DNA of 64,000 bases from an uncultured Bacilli bacterium (GCA_910589375.1 CAJUTK010000002.1:124001-188000); one strand, 5' to 3'; shown: positions 34,711 through 43,459, counted from the stretch's first letter. The notes: generated by a model from the letters alone, not told the origin. Translations and numbers: made by a program.

Positions 34711-35850
34711 ATGGATAAAAATATCTATTTTGATAATAATGCTACTACAAAATGTGATGAAAAAGTAGTAGAAGCAATGAAGGAATATTTTGAAAAAGAA
34801 TATGGAAATCCTAGTAGTATTTATTCGTTTGGAAGTTCTGTAAAAGAAAAAATAGAAGAAGCTAGAAGTTTGGTTGCGAAACTATTACACGCAGAGTCTG
34901 AAGAGATTTTATTTACGAGTTGTGCTAGTGAAAGTAATGTAACAGCTATTATGAGTGCTGTTAGAAATAATCCAGATAAAAAGCATATTATTACTACTAG
35001 TATAGAACATGCTTCTATTATGGAGACAATGTCTTATTTGAGCAGTATTGGATATGAAGTTACGTATTTATCAGTTGATGAATGTGGTAGATTAGATTTA
35101 GAAGAATTGAAGAAAAGTATTAGAGAAGATACTCTATTAATTACTGTTATGTTAGCAAATAATGAAATAGGTAATATTTATCCAATAAAAGAAATTGGTA
35201 GTATTGCTCATGAGCATGGCATTTTATTTCATGTAGATGCGGTACAGGCAGTAGGCAAAATAGATATTGACGTTAATGAGTTAGGGGCAGATACTCTTAC
35301 TTTAGCAGGCCATAAAATTTATGCTCCCAAAGGAGTAGGGGCTTTATACATTAGAAAAGGTATTCCTTATACACCACTTATTTTTGGACATCAAGAAGGT
35401 AGTAGAAGGGGCGGAACTGAAAATGCACCTTATATTATAGGGCTTGGAAAGGCTGTAGAACTCCTATTAGAAGATAATAATGAATATGAACGAATTAAAA
35501 AGTTAAGAGATAAGATAGAAGAAGAGATTCTTTCTTCTATAGAAGATGTACATATTTATGGAGACTTAGAAAATCGTATGCCTAATACTTCTTGTATTGC
35601 TTTTAAGGGAGTAAAGGGGGATGAATTATTATTAGTACTAGAATCCTTTGGTATTTATGTATCAACGGGCTCTGCTTGTAATGCTCAATTATCAGAACCA
35701 TCTCATGTATTAGTTGCATGCCATGCAGACTTAGAAAATTATAGTCCGATTCGTATTAGTATTGGAAAATATAATACGGAAAGTGATGTGAAAGAACTAG
35801 TAGATAAACTAATTTTATCTATTAATATGTTAAGAAAGAAAAATAAATAG
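34711..35850 (+). CDS. nifS: Cysteine desulfurase, NifS/IscS type
   Basis: 379 residues. PLP enzyme that removes sulfur from cysteine to form an enzyme persulfide. N-terminal YFDNNATTKCDEKVVEAM, the PLP-contact ITTSIEHASI, HVDAVQAVGKIDIDV, the Schiff-base Lys in TLAGHKIYAPKGVGALYI, and the persulfide Cys in YVSTGSACNAQLSEPSHV are all present. SD aaaggagg with a TATAAT at about 34682. It leads a four-gene cluster (methyltransferase, ferredoxin-thioredoxin-like, SDR) and is far from sufU/sufB, so it may serve a dedicated pathway. Confidence 0.92.
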   Translation: MDKNIYFDNNATTKCDEKVVEAMKEYFEKEYGNPSSIYSFGSSVKEKIEEARSLVAKLLHAESEEILFTSCASESNVTAIMSAVRNNPDKKHIITTSIEHASIMETMSYLSSIGYEVTYLSVDECGRLDLEELKKSIREDTLLITVMLANNEIGNIYPIKEIGSIAHEHGILFHVDAVQAVGKIDIDVNELGADTLTLAGHKIYAPKGVGALYIRKGIPYTPLIFGHQEGSRRGGTENAPYIIGLGKAVELLLEDNNEYERIKKLRDKIEEEILSSIEDVHIYGDLENRMPNTSCIAFKGVKGDELLLVLESFGIYVSTGSACNAQLSEPSHVLVACHADLENYSPIRISIGKYNTESDVKELVDKLILSINMLRKKNK

Positions 35851-35865
35851 AAAGAAGGAAGTAAA

Positions 35866-36588
35866 ATGATTAGTTTTGAAGAAATGTGGAAAGAATTAGA
35901 AAATTATTTAACAGTGGAAAATGCATTAGAACAAGGTTTCTCAAATGGAAAATATACGAGAATATTATCTAAGTATGCGAAAAATGTAGTTGGAATTGAT
36001 ACTTCAAGTGAATTTTTAGAAATGGCAAAAGAGAACTTAAAAGATTGTACTAATATTACGTTAGAGTTGATGGATGCTAAAAACATGACTTTTGCAGATA
36101 AGAGCTTTAATGTTTTATTAAATACTAGCTTTCATGAATTTGATTTAAGTCATGGTACCTATAGTATTAATTTAGAATTAAAAGAAGAAATATTAAAAGA
36201 AATGATTCGTGTAAGTGATAGAATTATCTTTGTAGAACCAACAGAAAATGCTGTAACAAATGAATTATTTACAGTATTTGATGAAAGTGAGAATCATTCT
36301 GATAGAATTTCTAAATCTAATCATTTAATTGAACAATTTATGGCTAGAAATGGTTATGAGTTAGTCCATTCTGGAAAAACTTATAATGAGGATTGTTTTG
36401 AAACATTAGAAGAGTTAGATGAAGAGATGTTAGCGTGGTGGGCAGATATTAAAATACCTTCTAGTGAAGAAGAAAAACAATCTATGATAAAGAAAATTAA
36501 TGATATTCTAACACGTGCTGGTATGTTAGAAAAACTTCATGTTATTGAAGATATAGGATACCGAGTATATGAAAGAAAGGAAAATTAA
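35866..36588 (+). CDS. Class I SAM-dependent methyltransferase
   Basis: 240 residues. The Rossmann core is visible as NVVGIDTSSEFLEMAKENLK (acidic end of strand 2), NITLELMDAKNMTFADKSFNVLL and the LNTSFHEFDL motif IV region; motif I glycines are poorly kept (ALEQGFSNGKYTRIL). Such enzymes methylate small molecules or tRNA; the substrate is unknown. SD gaaggaag. It lies 15 bp after the desulfurase and 3 bp before the ferredoxin gene, in one unit. Confidence 0.78.
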   Translation: MISFEEMWKELENYLTVENALEQGFSNGKYTRILSKYAKNVVGIDTSSEFLEMAKENLKDCTNITLELMDAKNMTFADKSFNVLLNTSFHEFDLSHGTYSINLELKEEILKEMIRVSDRIIFVEPTENAVTNELFTVFDESENHSDRISKSNHLIEQFMARNGYELVHSGKTYNEDCFETLEELDEEMLAWWADIKIPSSEEEKQSMIKKINDILTRAGMLEKLHVIEDIGYRVYERKEN

Positions 36589-36591
36589 GAA

Positions 36592-37200
36592 ATGGCAGTA
36601 TATGTAAATTTTAAAATTTGTGATAATGCAAGTGAATGTGGCGGGATAGAAGTCTGCCCAACAGGTGCACTTACTTGGGATGAAGAAAAAGAGACAATTA
36701 AAATTGACAATGACAAATGCATATCATGTAGAAAATGCGAAAGAGAATGTCCAATAGGAGCTATTCGTGTTGGTAAAACAGAAGAAGAGTGCAAAAAAAT
36801 AGAAAAAGAAATAGAAGAAGATAAAAGAACTACGAAGGATTTATTTGTAGATCGTTATGGAGCAGCTCCACTTTCTGAATTTTTTATGATAGAATCTTCT
36901 GAAATAGAAGAGAAAGTAAGTGGAAAATCTTTAGTACTTGTAGAGTGTTATCAAGACTCTTCTATTCAGTGCTTATTAAAATCAATCCCTGTTAAAGAAA
37001 TAACGAAAGAATTTCCTAGTGACACTCTTTTTTATAAAGCAGCTTTTGAAGAAGAAAAAGAAAATGAATATGATATTCAAGAATTTCCTGCTCTTCTTGT
37101 TTATAAGGATGGTTCTTTAAAAGGAAAAGTAGAAGGATATTTTGAGACGAAAGATAAAGAAGAATTTATGAATCAAGTAAATCAGATTATTGGAGGATAA
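36592..37200 (+). CDS. Ferredoxin domain fused to a thioredoxin-like domain
   Basis: 202 residues. The first about 65 hold two iron-sulfur motifs: CDNASECGGIEVCPTGAL (irregular first set) and CISCRKCERECPIGAIRV (canonical CxxCxxCxxxCP). After an acidic linker, residues 95-202 have thioredoxin-fold order (LVLVECYQDSS, EFPALLVYKDGSLKGKVEGY with the cis-Pro in FPALLVY) but no CxxC redox site. It looks like an electron donor with a docking module. Middle of the four-gene cluster; SD aaggaaa 8 bp before the ATG. Confidence 0.75.
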   Translation: MAVYVNFKICDNASECGGIEVCPTGALTWDEEKETIKIDNDKCISCRKCERECPIGAIRVGKTEEECKKIEKEIEEDKRTTKDLFVDRYGAAPLSEFFMIESSEIEEKVSGKSLVLVECYQDSSIQCLLKSIPVKEITKEFPSDTLFYKAAFEEEKENEYDIQEFPALLVYKDGSLKGKVEGYFETKDKEEFMNQVNQIIGG

Positions 37201-37201
37201 C

Positions 37202-37927
37202 ATGAATGGAAAAATTGCCTTTGTAACAGGTGGTACTAGTGGTATTGGAAAAGAAATTGTTTTAGAATTGCTAGAGCGTGGTTGTAAAGTTATTACTTGT
37301 TATAGTACCAATTCAGAAAATGCTCAAAAATTGAGGGAAGAAGTAAATAGTGATGATTTACGAATCTATCAGTGTGATGTTAGTAAAGAAGAAAATGTTA
37401 TTTCTGTAATAAAGAAGATAAAGGAACAGTTCGGTGCTTTAGATTACTTAGTAAATAATGCAGGAACTTTTATTGATAGTTATATTAAAGACTTTTCTAT
37501 AGAAGATTTTAAAAAGGTATTAGATACCAATTTAATAGGGAAAGTAATCGTTTCAAAACATGCCTATTCTATTATGAATGAAGGAGGAAGTATTGTAAAT
37601 ATTTCTTCTCATTTAGGAGTAATGCCTTGTACAGAATCTGCCGCTTATTGTAGTGCAGCAGCAGCTATTATCAATTTTACCAAAGCAAGTGCTTTAGAAT
37701 TTGCTGACAAAAAAATTCGAGTCAATGCGATTTGCCCAGCACTTACTCCAACTCCTTTAGCAATCAAAGGTTGGACTAAAGAAGAAATTGAAGAAAAATT
37801 AAGAGAAACACCACTTGGAAGACTGGCAACAACAGAAGATACTGCTAAATTATGTTTATTTTTACTTTCTGATGAGGCTAGTTTTATTACTGGTGAAAAT
37901 ATATGTATTAACGGTGGAAGAATGTAA
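37202..37927 (+). CDS. Short-chain dehydrogenase/reductase family protein lacking the catalytic lysine
   Basis: 241 residues from the ATG at 37202, SD ggaggata. FabG-like SDR: NAD(P)-binding TGGTSGIGKEIV, NNAGTF, catalytic Ser region IVNISSH and Tyr in SAAYCSAAAAIINF. The lysine four residues after Tyr in the normal YxxxK is Ala, so classic reductase chemistry may be lost. The rest (NAICPALTPTPL, LGRLATTEDTAKLCLFLLSD, GENICINGGRM) is normal. Last gene of the desulfurase cluster; terminator directly after. Confidence 0.82.
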   Translation: MNGKIAFVTGGTSGIGKEIVLELLERGCKVITCYSTNSENAQKLREEVNSDDLRIYQCDVSKEENVISVIKKIKEQFGALDYLVNNAGTFIDSYIKDFSIEDFKKVLDTNLIGKVIVSKHAYSIMNEGGSIVNISSHLGVMPCTESAAYCSAAAAIINFTKASALEFADKKIRVNAICPALTPTPLAIKGWTKEEIEEKLRETPLGRLATTEDTAKLCLFLLSDEASFITGENICINGGRM

Positions 37928-37955
37928 AAAGACTACTTTTTAGTAGCCTTTTTTA
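37926..37955. terminator. Bidirectional terminator
   Basis: aaaag(a)ctact/agtag(c)ctttttt hairpin between convergent genes. Confidence 0.75.
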
Positions 37956-38522
37956 TTTATCAACAAACAATACTTCTAATATTTTTTGATATCTATCTTT
38001 TATTACTTCTCTAGTACGATTACTTAGTTTATTATAGTCTCTTTCTAACTTCTTTTTTATAAATTCAGTTCCTTCTTTAGTATCTAATCCTTTTTCTTTA
38101 AAAGCTAAATGAAATAGAGAAGGGATAGAGTCGAAGTGTGCTAGTACATCAGCATCAGCAACACATTCTTCTTCTATGGTATTTCTTGGTAAGTCTTTGC
38201 TTCCTCTATGATTTAATACGCAAGCTTTTACACGCTCTATTCTGTCCTTAGGGTATCCGTATTCTGTTAGTAGATCTTCAGCAATTTGCGCCCCATAGAT
38301 ATTGTGTTCTTCTCTAGGACCAACTTCAGATGGCATCGCAATATCATGTAAAAGGGCACCCAATTCTACAATTTCTATATCTGCATCATACTCTTTTGCT
38401 AGCATAATAGAATTTGTTACTACATATTGGATATGGTCTTCCCAAAAGTCATATCCATTTTTTTCTCTAAATGCATTTGTTCTTTTCAACAATTCTTCTT
38501 TTATTACATCGGTTATATTCAT
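37953..38522 (-). CDS. HD-domain phosphohydrolase
   Basis: 189 residues. Metal ligands: His in WEDHIQYVV, the HD pair in ELGALLHDIAMPS, His in EEHNIYGAQIAE and VLNHRGS, and Asp in CVADADVLAHFD. This set is typical of stand-alone HD hydrolases of the uncharacterised COG1418-like type. SD aaggagg. Monocistronic. Confidence 0.8.
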   Translation of the reverse strand: MNITDVIKEELLKRTNAFREKNGYDFWEDHIQYVVTNSIMLAKEYDADIEIVELGALLHDIAMPSEVGPREEHNIYGAQIAEDLLTEYGYPKDRIERVKACVLNHRGSKDLPRNTIEEECVADADVLAHFDSIPSLFHLAFKEKGLDTKEGTEFIKKKLERDYNKLSNRTREVIKDRYQKILEVLFVDK

Positions 38523-38613
38523 AAGTTCCTCCTTTATAGTTAAATTATACCATAAAATTTGTACTATTTCTTATTTTGTGTTAAAGTATATTTCCAGCAA
38601 AGGGGGAATTACT

Positions 38614-39447
38614 ATGAAGATGCCTATGAGTGCATTAAATTCTATGGTGCCTAATGTAAAGGGTAAAAAAGTATCTCTTTATTATTTAAATAGTGGACTA
38701 TTAGCAAAAAGATTTTTAGGATTATCAGATTATGAAAAGAGAATGAAAGTAGCGAGATATGAGTATGGAAAGAAGACGACTGGTATTACTGCTTTAAATT
38801 TACCAGTGGATATTTTAGAAACAGAAAGAGGTTTTTCAGCTTATGTGGAACCTATCATACCTGGTACTTTAGAAGGGGAACTTACTACTTTTTGTGATTA
38901 TTTGAATGAACATCGTTATGATATTACGTTAGATGAGATAACGAATTATATGTTAATGGTAGCTAATGCTGTAGATGAATGTCATAAAAATGAAATTATT
39001 AATCCTGATATGTCTTCAGATGGAAATGTCTTATATCATAAAAGTGCAGGAAAAGTTTATTTAACAGATTATCAGGATATGCAAGTAGGTAATATTGAGT
39101 CTCCAGCCATTAGTGATTTTATTGCAACAGATTCTATTTTATCTTGTCCAAAGTATACCAAAGGAAATATGCATAGTAAAAATATTGATTTATATACTTT
39201 AGCAGTTCGCTATTTTTACTATGCAACAAAATTAAATATTCCAAGGGCATCTCTTTTTGGAATAAATATGAATGAGTTATTAAAAGGAAGTGGCATTGAG
39301 CACACTGAGCTTGCAGAGTGCTTAAGAAGATTACATGATCCTAATAAAGAAAATATGGATATTAGAGGACCAATAGAGGACATTAATAAACAGTATGTAA
39401 TTTCAAAGTTTAGACAAGGTGAACCTAGACATTTTATTAGAAAATAA
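38614..39447 (+). CDS. Protein-kinase-like protein, probably degenerate catalytic loop
   Basis: 277 residues from the ATG at 38614, SD agggggaa; the longer open frame upstream overlaps the divergent HD gene and is not coding. A kinase-like C-lobe can be traced: ANAVDECHKNEIINPDMSSDGNVLYHK is where the HRDLKPxN loop should be, with Pro-Asp in place of Arg-Asp, and KVYLTDYQDMQVGN stands where DFG should be. Later helices follow the layout SDFIATDSILSCPKYTKG, NIDLYTLAVRYFYY as in the activation segment and F helix. Could be an atypical or pseudo kinase. Single gene with terminator. Confidence 0.55.
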   Translation: MKMPMSALNSMVPNVKGKKVSLYYLNSGLLAKRFLGLSDYEKRMKVARYEYGKKTTGITALNLPVDILETERGFSAYVEPIIPGTLEGELTTFCDYLNEHRYDITLDEITNYMLMVANAVDECHKNEIINPDMSSDGNVLYHKSAGKVYLTDYQDMQVGNIESPAISDFIATDSILSCPKYTKGNMHSKNIDLYTLAVRYFYYATKLNIPRASLFGINMNELLKGSGIEHTELAECLRRLHDPNKENMDIRGPIEDINKQYVISKFRQGEPRHFIRK

Positions 39448-39477
39448 AAAAGAAAAGAAATTCTTTTCTTTTTTTGT
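39448..39477 (+). terminator. Terminator after the kinase-like gene
   Basis: aaaaagaaaagaa/ttcttttcttttt repeat with T tail. Confidence 0.75.
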
Positions 39478-39494
39478 TTTAAAACTATAATTTA

Positions 39495-39523
39495 TTGACG
39501 TGCGAATGTATGTTTGATATACT
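39495..39523 (+). promoter_or_regulatory. Sigma-A promoter with LexA-box-like operator in the spacer
   Basis: TTGACG (39495-39500), 17-bp spacer, TATACT (39518-39523). The spacer contains CGAATGTATGTTTG at 39503-39516, which fits the Gram-positive SOS box CGAACRNRYGTTYC at 12 of 14 positions. Placement between -35 and -10 would allow repression. Six genes follow without an internal terminator. Confidence 0.5.
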
Positions 39524-39545
39524 AATAACAGTGAGAGGGTAGCTT

Positions 39546-40022
39546 ATGAAAAAAGAAAAAGTAAAAAAAGAACGTATTGTACATTATGATTCTGCAGCGT
39601 GTTATTTAAAAGTAAGTGGAAAAATATTAATGCTTCAATATAATAAGAAATGGGGACAAGTTTATACTCCACCAGGCGGAAAATTTGAAACAGGGGAAAC
39701 TCCACTCGATTGTGTCGTAAGAGAATTCAAAGAAGAGACTGGTCTTAACTTGATAGACCCAAAATTACAGGGAATTTCTTGTTGGAAAGATAGTTGTGAA
39801 GGCATTATATATATTTTTACAGCAGAAGCTTATAGTGGAGAGCTAAGAGAGTCAGAAGAAGGAAGACTATCATGGATAGAGGAAGAAAATTTAAAGGATT
39901 TACGTCAATTTTCTCAAAATCAGAAGTTTATGGATTATTTATTTCAACCAGAAATCTTTGAAGGAAAATTTGAATTGGATGAAAATTGTAATGTAGTAAA
40001 ATATGAAATTAGGACTATTTAG
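39546..40022 (+). CDS. Nudix hydrolase, MutT-like
   Basis: 158 residues. The Nudix box GKFETGETPLDCVVREFKEE followed by TGLNL is complete at about residues 43-65 and preceded by YTPPGG. The substrate-side segment SCWKDSCEGIIYIF fits MutT/8-oxo-dGTPase-like enzymes that sanitise nucleotide pools. SD gagaggg. First gene of the unit behind the LexA-box-like promoter, which agrees with a damage-response role. Confidence 0.88.
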   Translation: MKKEKVKKERIVHYDSAACYLKVSGKILMLQYNKKWGQVYTPPGGKFETGETPLDCVVREFKEETGLNLIDPKLQGISCWKDSCEGIIYIFTAEAYSGELRESEEGRLSWIEEENLKDLRQFSQNQKFMDYLFQPEIFEGKFELDENCNVVKYEIRTI

Positions 40023-40030
40023 GAGGGCGT

Positions 40031-40852
40031 ATGCAAAAAATAATTATGCTTGGAACAGGACATGGGTTTGTATATCATTATTATAATACATGTTTTTTAA
40101 TGCAAAACGATAGTGAGTATTTATTAGTAGATACAGGTGGTGGAGTTCAAATTGTAGAAAGATTGGAGCAGTTAAATATTTCTTTAACAGATGTTCATGA
40201 AATATTCATTTCTCATTCTCATACTGATCATATTTTAGGACTATTTTGGTTATTAAAAAAAATAACAGGAATGGTAAAGAAGGGGAATTATCAAGGTAAA
40301 TTAAATATTTATTGTAATGATGAAGTAGGCCTTGCTATTAAAAGTATTTATCCACATTTATTTCCAAAAGCATATATGGAAATGATAGATAGCTATTTAA
40401 ATATTATAGTAGTAGAAGATAATGAGACAAAGAAAATTGCGGGTAAAGAATATACTTTTTTTGATGTAAAGGCTAGAGGAAATAAACTATATGGATTTGA
40501 AACTGTTTTAGATAATGGCAAAAGATTTGTTTTCTTAGGAGATGAAACTTGTAATCCAGAAGTCTATAATAGAATAGAAAATTGTGAGTATGTTATGCAT
40601 GAAGCGTTCTGCTTAGAAGATGAACAAGATATTTTTAAACCTTATGAGAAAAGGCATTCCACTGTTAAGTCAGTATGTGAAAATTTTGAAAGTTTAAATA
40701 TAGAGAATCTTATTTTATTTCATACAGAAGATACACATATAGATAATAGAAAAGAATTATACTTAAGAGAGGGAAAAGAGTATTTTCATGGCAACATTAT
40801 AGTTCCAGATGAATTAGAAGAGATTCTATTGGTAGAGGATGATAGAAAATGA
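40031..40852 (+). CDS. Metallo-beta-lactamase-fold hydrolase, RNase Z-like
   Basis: 273 residues. Zinc ligands: FISHSHTDHILGL (HxHxDH) near residue 60, Asp in VFLGDETCN, and a His in HEAF or LFHTEDTH. An N-terminal GTGHG strand and the layout match the RNase Z/arylsulfatase branch, which acts on tRNA 3' ends or small phosphodiesters; the flexible exosite arm of tRNase Z is not obvious. SD aggagggcg. Its stop overlaps the next start (ATGA). Confidence 0.8.
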   Translation: MQKIIMLGTGHGFVYHYYNTCFLMQNDSEYLLVDTGGGVQIVERLEQLNISLTDVHEIFISHSHTDHILGLFWLLKKITGMVKKGNYQGKLNIYCNDEVGLAIKSIYPHLFPKAYMEMIDSYLNIIVVEDNETKKIAGKEYTFFDVKARGNKLYGFETVLDNGKRFVFLGDETCNPEVYNRIENCEYVMHEAFCLEDEQDIFKPYEKRHSTVKSVCENFESLNIENLILFHTEDTHIDNRKELYLREGKEYFHGNIIVPDELEEILLVEDDRK

Positions 40853-41721
40853 TTTATTTAAAAAAATTTACATTACTGACAGATAAGCAAGAACATGATA
40901 TTGTCTTTGGTAAAGAAATTAGAAGAATATTTAATAGTTATTATCCTATTGGATTATTTTCTAGTAAAGATTTAAAAGAATTAACTTTTAGTAATATTAC
41001 TATCTTTTATGGTGGTAATGGTAGTGGTAAAACTACTTTAATCAATATGATAGCGGAAAAATTAGAAGCAACTACCAAGACTAGGTTAGAAAAAGGTTCT
41101 TTTTTTGACATCTATGTGGAAGATTGTAAATATGAAATGAATTATGAAGAACCTATTGATATTAAATTAATTAGTAGCGATGATGTTTTTGATTATTTAT
41201 TAGATGTACGTTCTATTAATACAAACGTCAATAGAAAAAAAGAAAAATTGAGTCGCGAGTATTTAGACCATAAATTTCATGGAAATAGCAATTTTGATAA
41301 CTATGAAGAATTAAGGGAAGTTTATGATTCTAAAACAAAGAGTATGTCAAAGTTTGTTAGGGATAGACTTGGAAACAACAACATTGTAGAACAATCTAAT
41401 GGAGAATCTGCCTTAATGTTTTGGGAAAGAGAAATAAAAGAAGATAGCATTTATTTATTAGATGAGCCTGAAAACAGTTTATCAGCAGAGAATCAACTCA
41501 AATTAAAAAAATTTATAGAGGATTCTGCTAGATTTTATAATTGTCAATTTATTATTTCTACGCATTCTCCATTTTTATTAAATTTATTAGAAGCTAAAAT
41601 TTATGATTTAGATTCTGTTCCTGTTGTGCCTAGAAAGTGGACGGAACTGCCTAATATTAGAGCGTATTATGACTTTTTTAAAGAAAGAGAATCTGAGTTT
41701 ATGGAAAGGGAAGAAAAATAG
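40849..41721 (+). CDS. AAA/ABC-type ATPase, COG3910-like
   Basis: 290 residues. Walker A is FYGGNGSGKTTLIN near residue 60, an ABC-like signature lies in QSNGESALMFW, Walker B is IYLLDEPENSLS and the switch His is in FIISTHSPFLL. This is the SMC/ABC-type head without a coiled coil, as in small stand-alone predicted ATPases. Partner and role are unknown; such ATPases often work with nucleases or toxins. Translationally coupled to the RNase Z-like gene (4-bp overlap), which makes a joint function plausible. Confidence 0.82.
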   Translation: MIYLKKFTLLTDKQEHDIVFGKEIRRIFNSYYPIGLFSSKDLKELTFSNITIFYGGNGSGKTTLINMIAEKLEATTKTRLEKGSFFDIYVEDCKYEMNYEEPIDIKLISSDDVFDYLLDVRSINTNVNRKKEKLSREYLDHKFHGNSNFDNYEELREVYDSKTKSMSKFVRDRLGNNNIVEQSNGESALMFWEREIKEDSIYLLDEPENSLSAENQLKLKKFIEDSARFYNCQFIISTHSPFLLNLLEAKIYDLDSVPVVPRKWTELPNIRAYYDFFKERESEFMEREEK

Positions 41722-41722
41722 T

Positions 41723-42589
41723 ATGGTAGCAAAAGAACAAATTTTTCCAATTGGTATTGGGACTTGGAAAATAGATTATGAAAATTTTGAAAAGGATATA
41801 GATAGTCTTTTATACTCTATTCAAAATGGACAAAATTACTTATCACTTTATATGCTTTATAATGATGGAAAAGTGGTAAGAGAAATGAGAAAATTATTAG
41901 AGAAAGTAGACCGTAGTAAATTATTTATTAATGTAAATTTAGAGCCGACAGTTACTTCCATTTCTGATATTGAAAAGCAATTAAATCAGTATTTAGAAAT
42001 TTTAAATATTGAATATGTAGATAGTTTAGAACTTCATAGACCAGATTATTCTACACTCCCTTTAGTGGATGTTTATAAAGAAATCGCTAGATTAGTGAGT
42101 GTTGGAAAAGTAAGACATATTGGTATTAGTAATGCTAGTTTAGAACAATTACAAGAAGTAAATAGTGTTGTTCCTATCGATTTTTTTGAAGGTGTCTATA
42201 ATTTAGAATGTAAACTTTATGAAGATAATCGCGTATTAGAGTATTGTAGGCAGAATCATATTTATTTTATGGCTTACCAAGCGCTTAGAAGAAATAGGAC
42301 AGCTAAAAGAAACTATAAAGAATTAGTGGAACTTTCAGAAAAATATGGTAAGACTCAAAATCAAATTTTACTCAATTGGATAGTAAAAGAAAAGGGCATA
42401 TTCCCAATTATAAAGTCTACTAATATGGAAAGAATTAAAGAAAATCTAAATGCTTTAAATTTTAATATGGAATCAGAAGATTATGAGAAATTAAATGAAT
42501 TTAGAAGTAAAGAGTTTGATGAAGTAGCTATTGATTTTTTAGGAAAAGGTGGAATTACGATTGATCAGCTAGCAAATCAATTTGAGTAA
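41723..42589 (+). CDS. Divergent aldo/keto reductase
   Basis: 288 residues from the ATG at 41723, one base after the ATPase stop. The (beta/alpha)8 layout of AKRs is clear: IGIGTWKI, VDSLELHRPDYSTLPLVDVY, GKVRHIGISNASLEQLQEV, NQILLNWIVKEKGIFPIIKS. The catalytic Tyr (SLYMLYNDGKVV) and His (ELHRPD) are kept, but the usual Asp (DTAxxY) is Leu and the Lys position (KLFINVNL) is Asn. Weak catalysis or a non-redox role is possible. Fourth gene of the unit. Confidence 0.78.
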   Translation: MVAKEQIFPIGIGTWKIDYENFEKDIDSLLYSIQNGQNYLSLYMLYNDGKVVREMRKLLEKVDRSKLFINVNLEPTVTSISDIEKQLNQYLEILNIEYVDSLELHRPDYSTLPLVDVYKEIARLVSVGKVRHIGISNASLEQLQEVNSVVPIDFFEGVYNLECKLYEDNRVLEYCRQNHIYFMAYQALRRNRTAKRNYKELVELSEKYGKTQNQILLNWIVKEKGIFPIIKSTNMERIKENLNALNFNMESEDYEKLNEFRSKEFDEVAIDFLGKGGITIDQLANQFE

Positions 42590-42601
42590 GTAGGTGATGA
42601 T

Positions 42602-43459
42602 ATGAATTATAAAGGTGTTATAATAGAAGAGAGCTTGGTAGATACTTCTATCATAAAAGAATTGGTTGTTATTAGCCATGAAGTAGAACTGATTACAGAG
42701 GAAGAAGAAACTCCATGGTTAGATAGATGGACTATGGATACAGTCTTAATTCCAGAAGAAAAAATAAATGACTATACTGAAAGACTTAGCAAATTAATTG
42801 ATATCAAACATTGCAGTAATTGGTATTGCGATTTTAGAAATGAAAAGTATCATTATGTAGTTTTTTCAAATAAAGTATTTTGCTTAGATAGAAAGAAAAA
42901 AGAAGATTATAAAGTAATGCAGGACTATGCTATTAGTATAGGTTTGCCAAAACATCAACTTCCAAATTTTAATGGTATGGATGACAGTCTTTTAACACGA
43001 TTCTTAGTAAGCGCTAAAAAAATGACATATGCGAATGCTACTATTGAAAAAGTGAATGCTAGTAGATTAGGCTCTAACGACTATCATTATGAAGCTGAAA
43101 TAGAAGGCGAAATTATGAAGTACCATGACACTTATTTTGGAACAACTAAATTTATAGGAGAAGAGGTAGTATATCGAGAAAGTGAAGTTCCAAAGTGGGG
43201 CATGAATTATTATGGTGTTACTTTAGATGAAAATGCTACAGAAGAAATGATGGATAAAGTGCTTCGTACTGCTCTTTCTAAAGTAGGAGAAGATAACACT
43301 GTTCTTCCACTTAGAGGACCAAGTCATTTTGAAAATGGAGAATATACTTATACTTTCACTTCTAATGGAACAATAGAAAATTTTACAGGTATAGAACAAG
43401 TTTTTAAAGGTGGAGAATTAATATTTGAACTTCATTGTCATGGTGGAAGTATTGAGTAA
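42602..43459 (+). CDS. Two-part protein with C-terminal DUF5680-like domain
   Basis: 285 residues. The first about 125 form a small domain (NYKGVIIEESL, TPWLDRWTMDTVLIPEEKI, NWYCDFRNEKYHYVVF) seen next to various genes in Firmicutes. Residues 128-215 match the DUF5680 pattern (LTRFLVSAKKMTYAN, MKYHDTYFGTTKFIGEEVVY, PKWGMNYYG). A third segment ends RGPSHFENGEYTYTF. No catalytic residues can be proposed. SD aggtgatg. Fifth gene of the unit. Confidence 0.65.
   Translation: MNYKGVIIEESLVDTSIIKELVVISHEVELITEEEETPWLDRWTMDTVLIPEEKINDYTERLSKLIDIKHCSNWYCDFRNEKYHYVVFSNKVFCLDRKKKEDYKVMQDYAISIGLPKHQLPNFNGMDDSLLTRFLVSAKKMTYANATIEKVNASRLGSNDYHYEAEIEGEIMKYHDTYFGTTKFIGEEVVYRESEVPKWGMNYYGVTLDENATEEMMDKVLRTALSKVGEDNTVLPLRGPSHFENGEYTYTFTSNGTIENFTGIEQVFKGGELIFELHCHGGSIE

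Noticed and set aside
38302..38613. Upstream in-frame extension of the kinase-like gene
   Set aside because: It runs antisense through the HD gene and across the promoter region; the ATG at 38614 has a strong SD (agggggaa).
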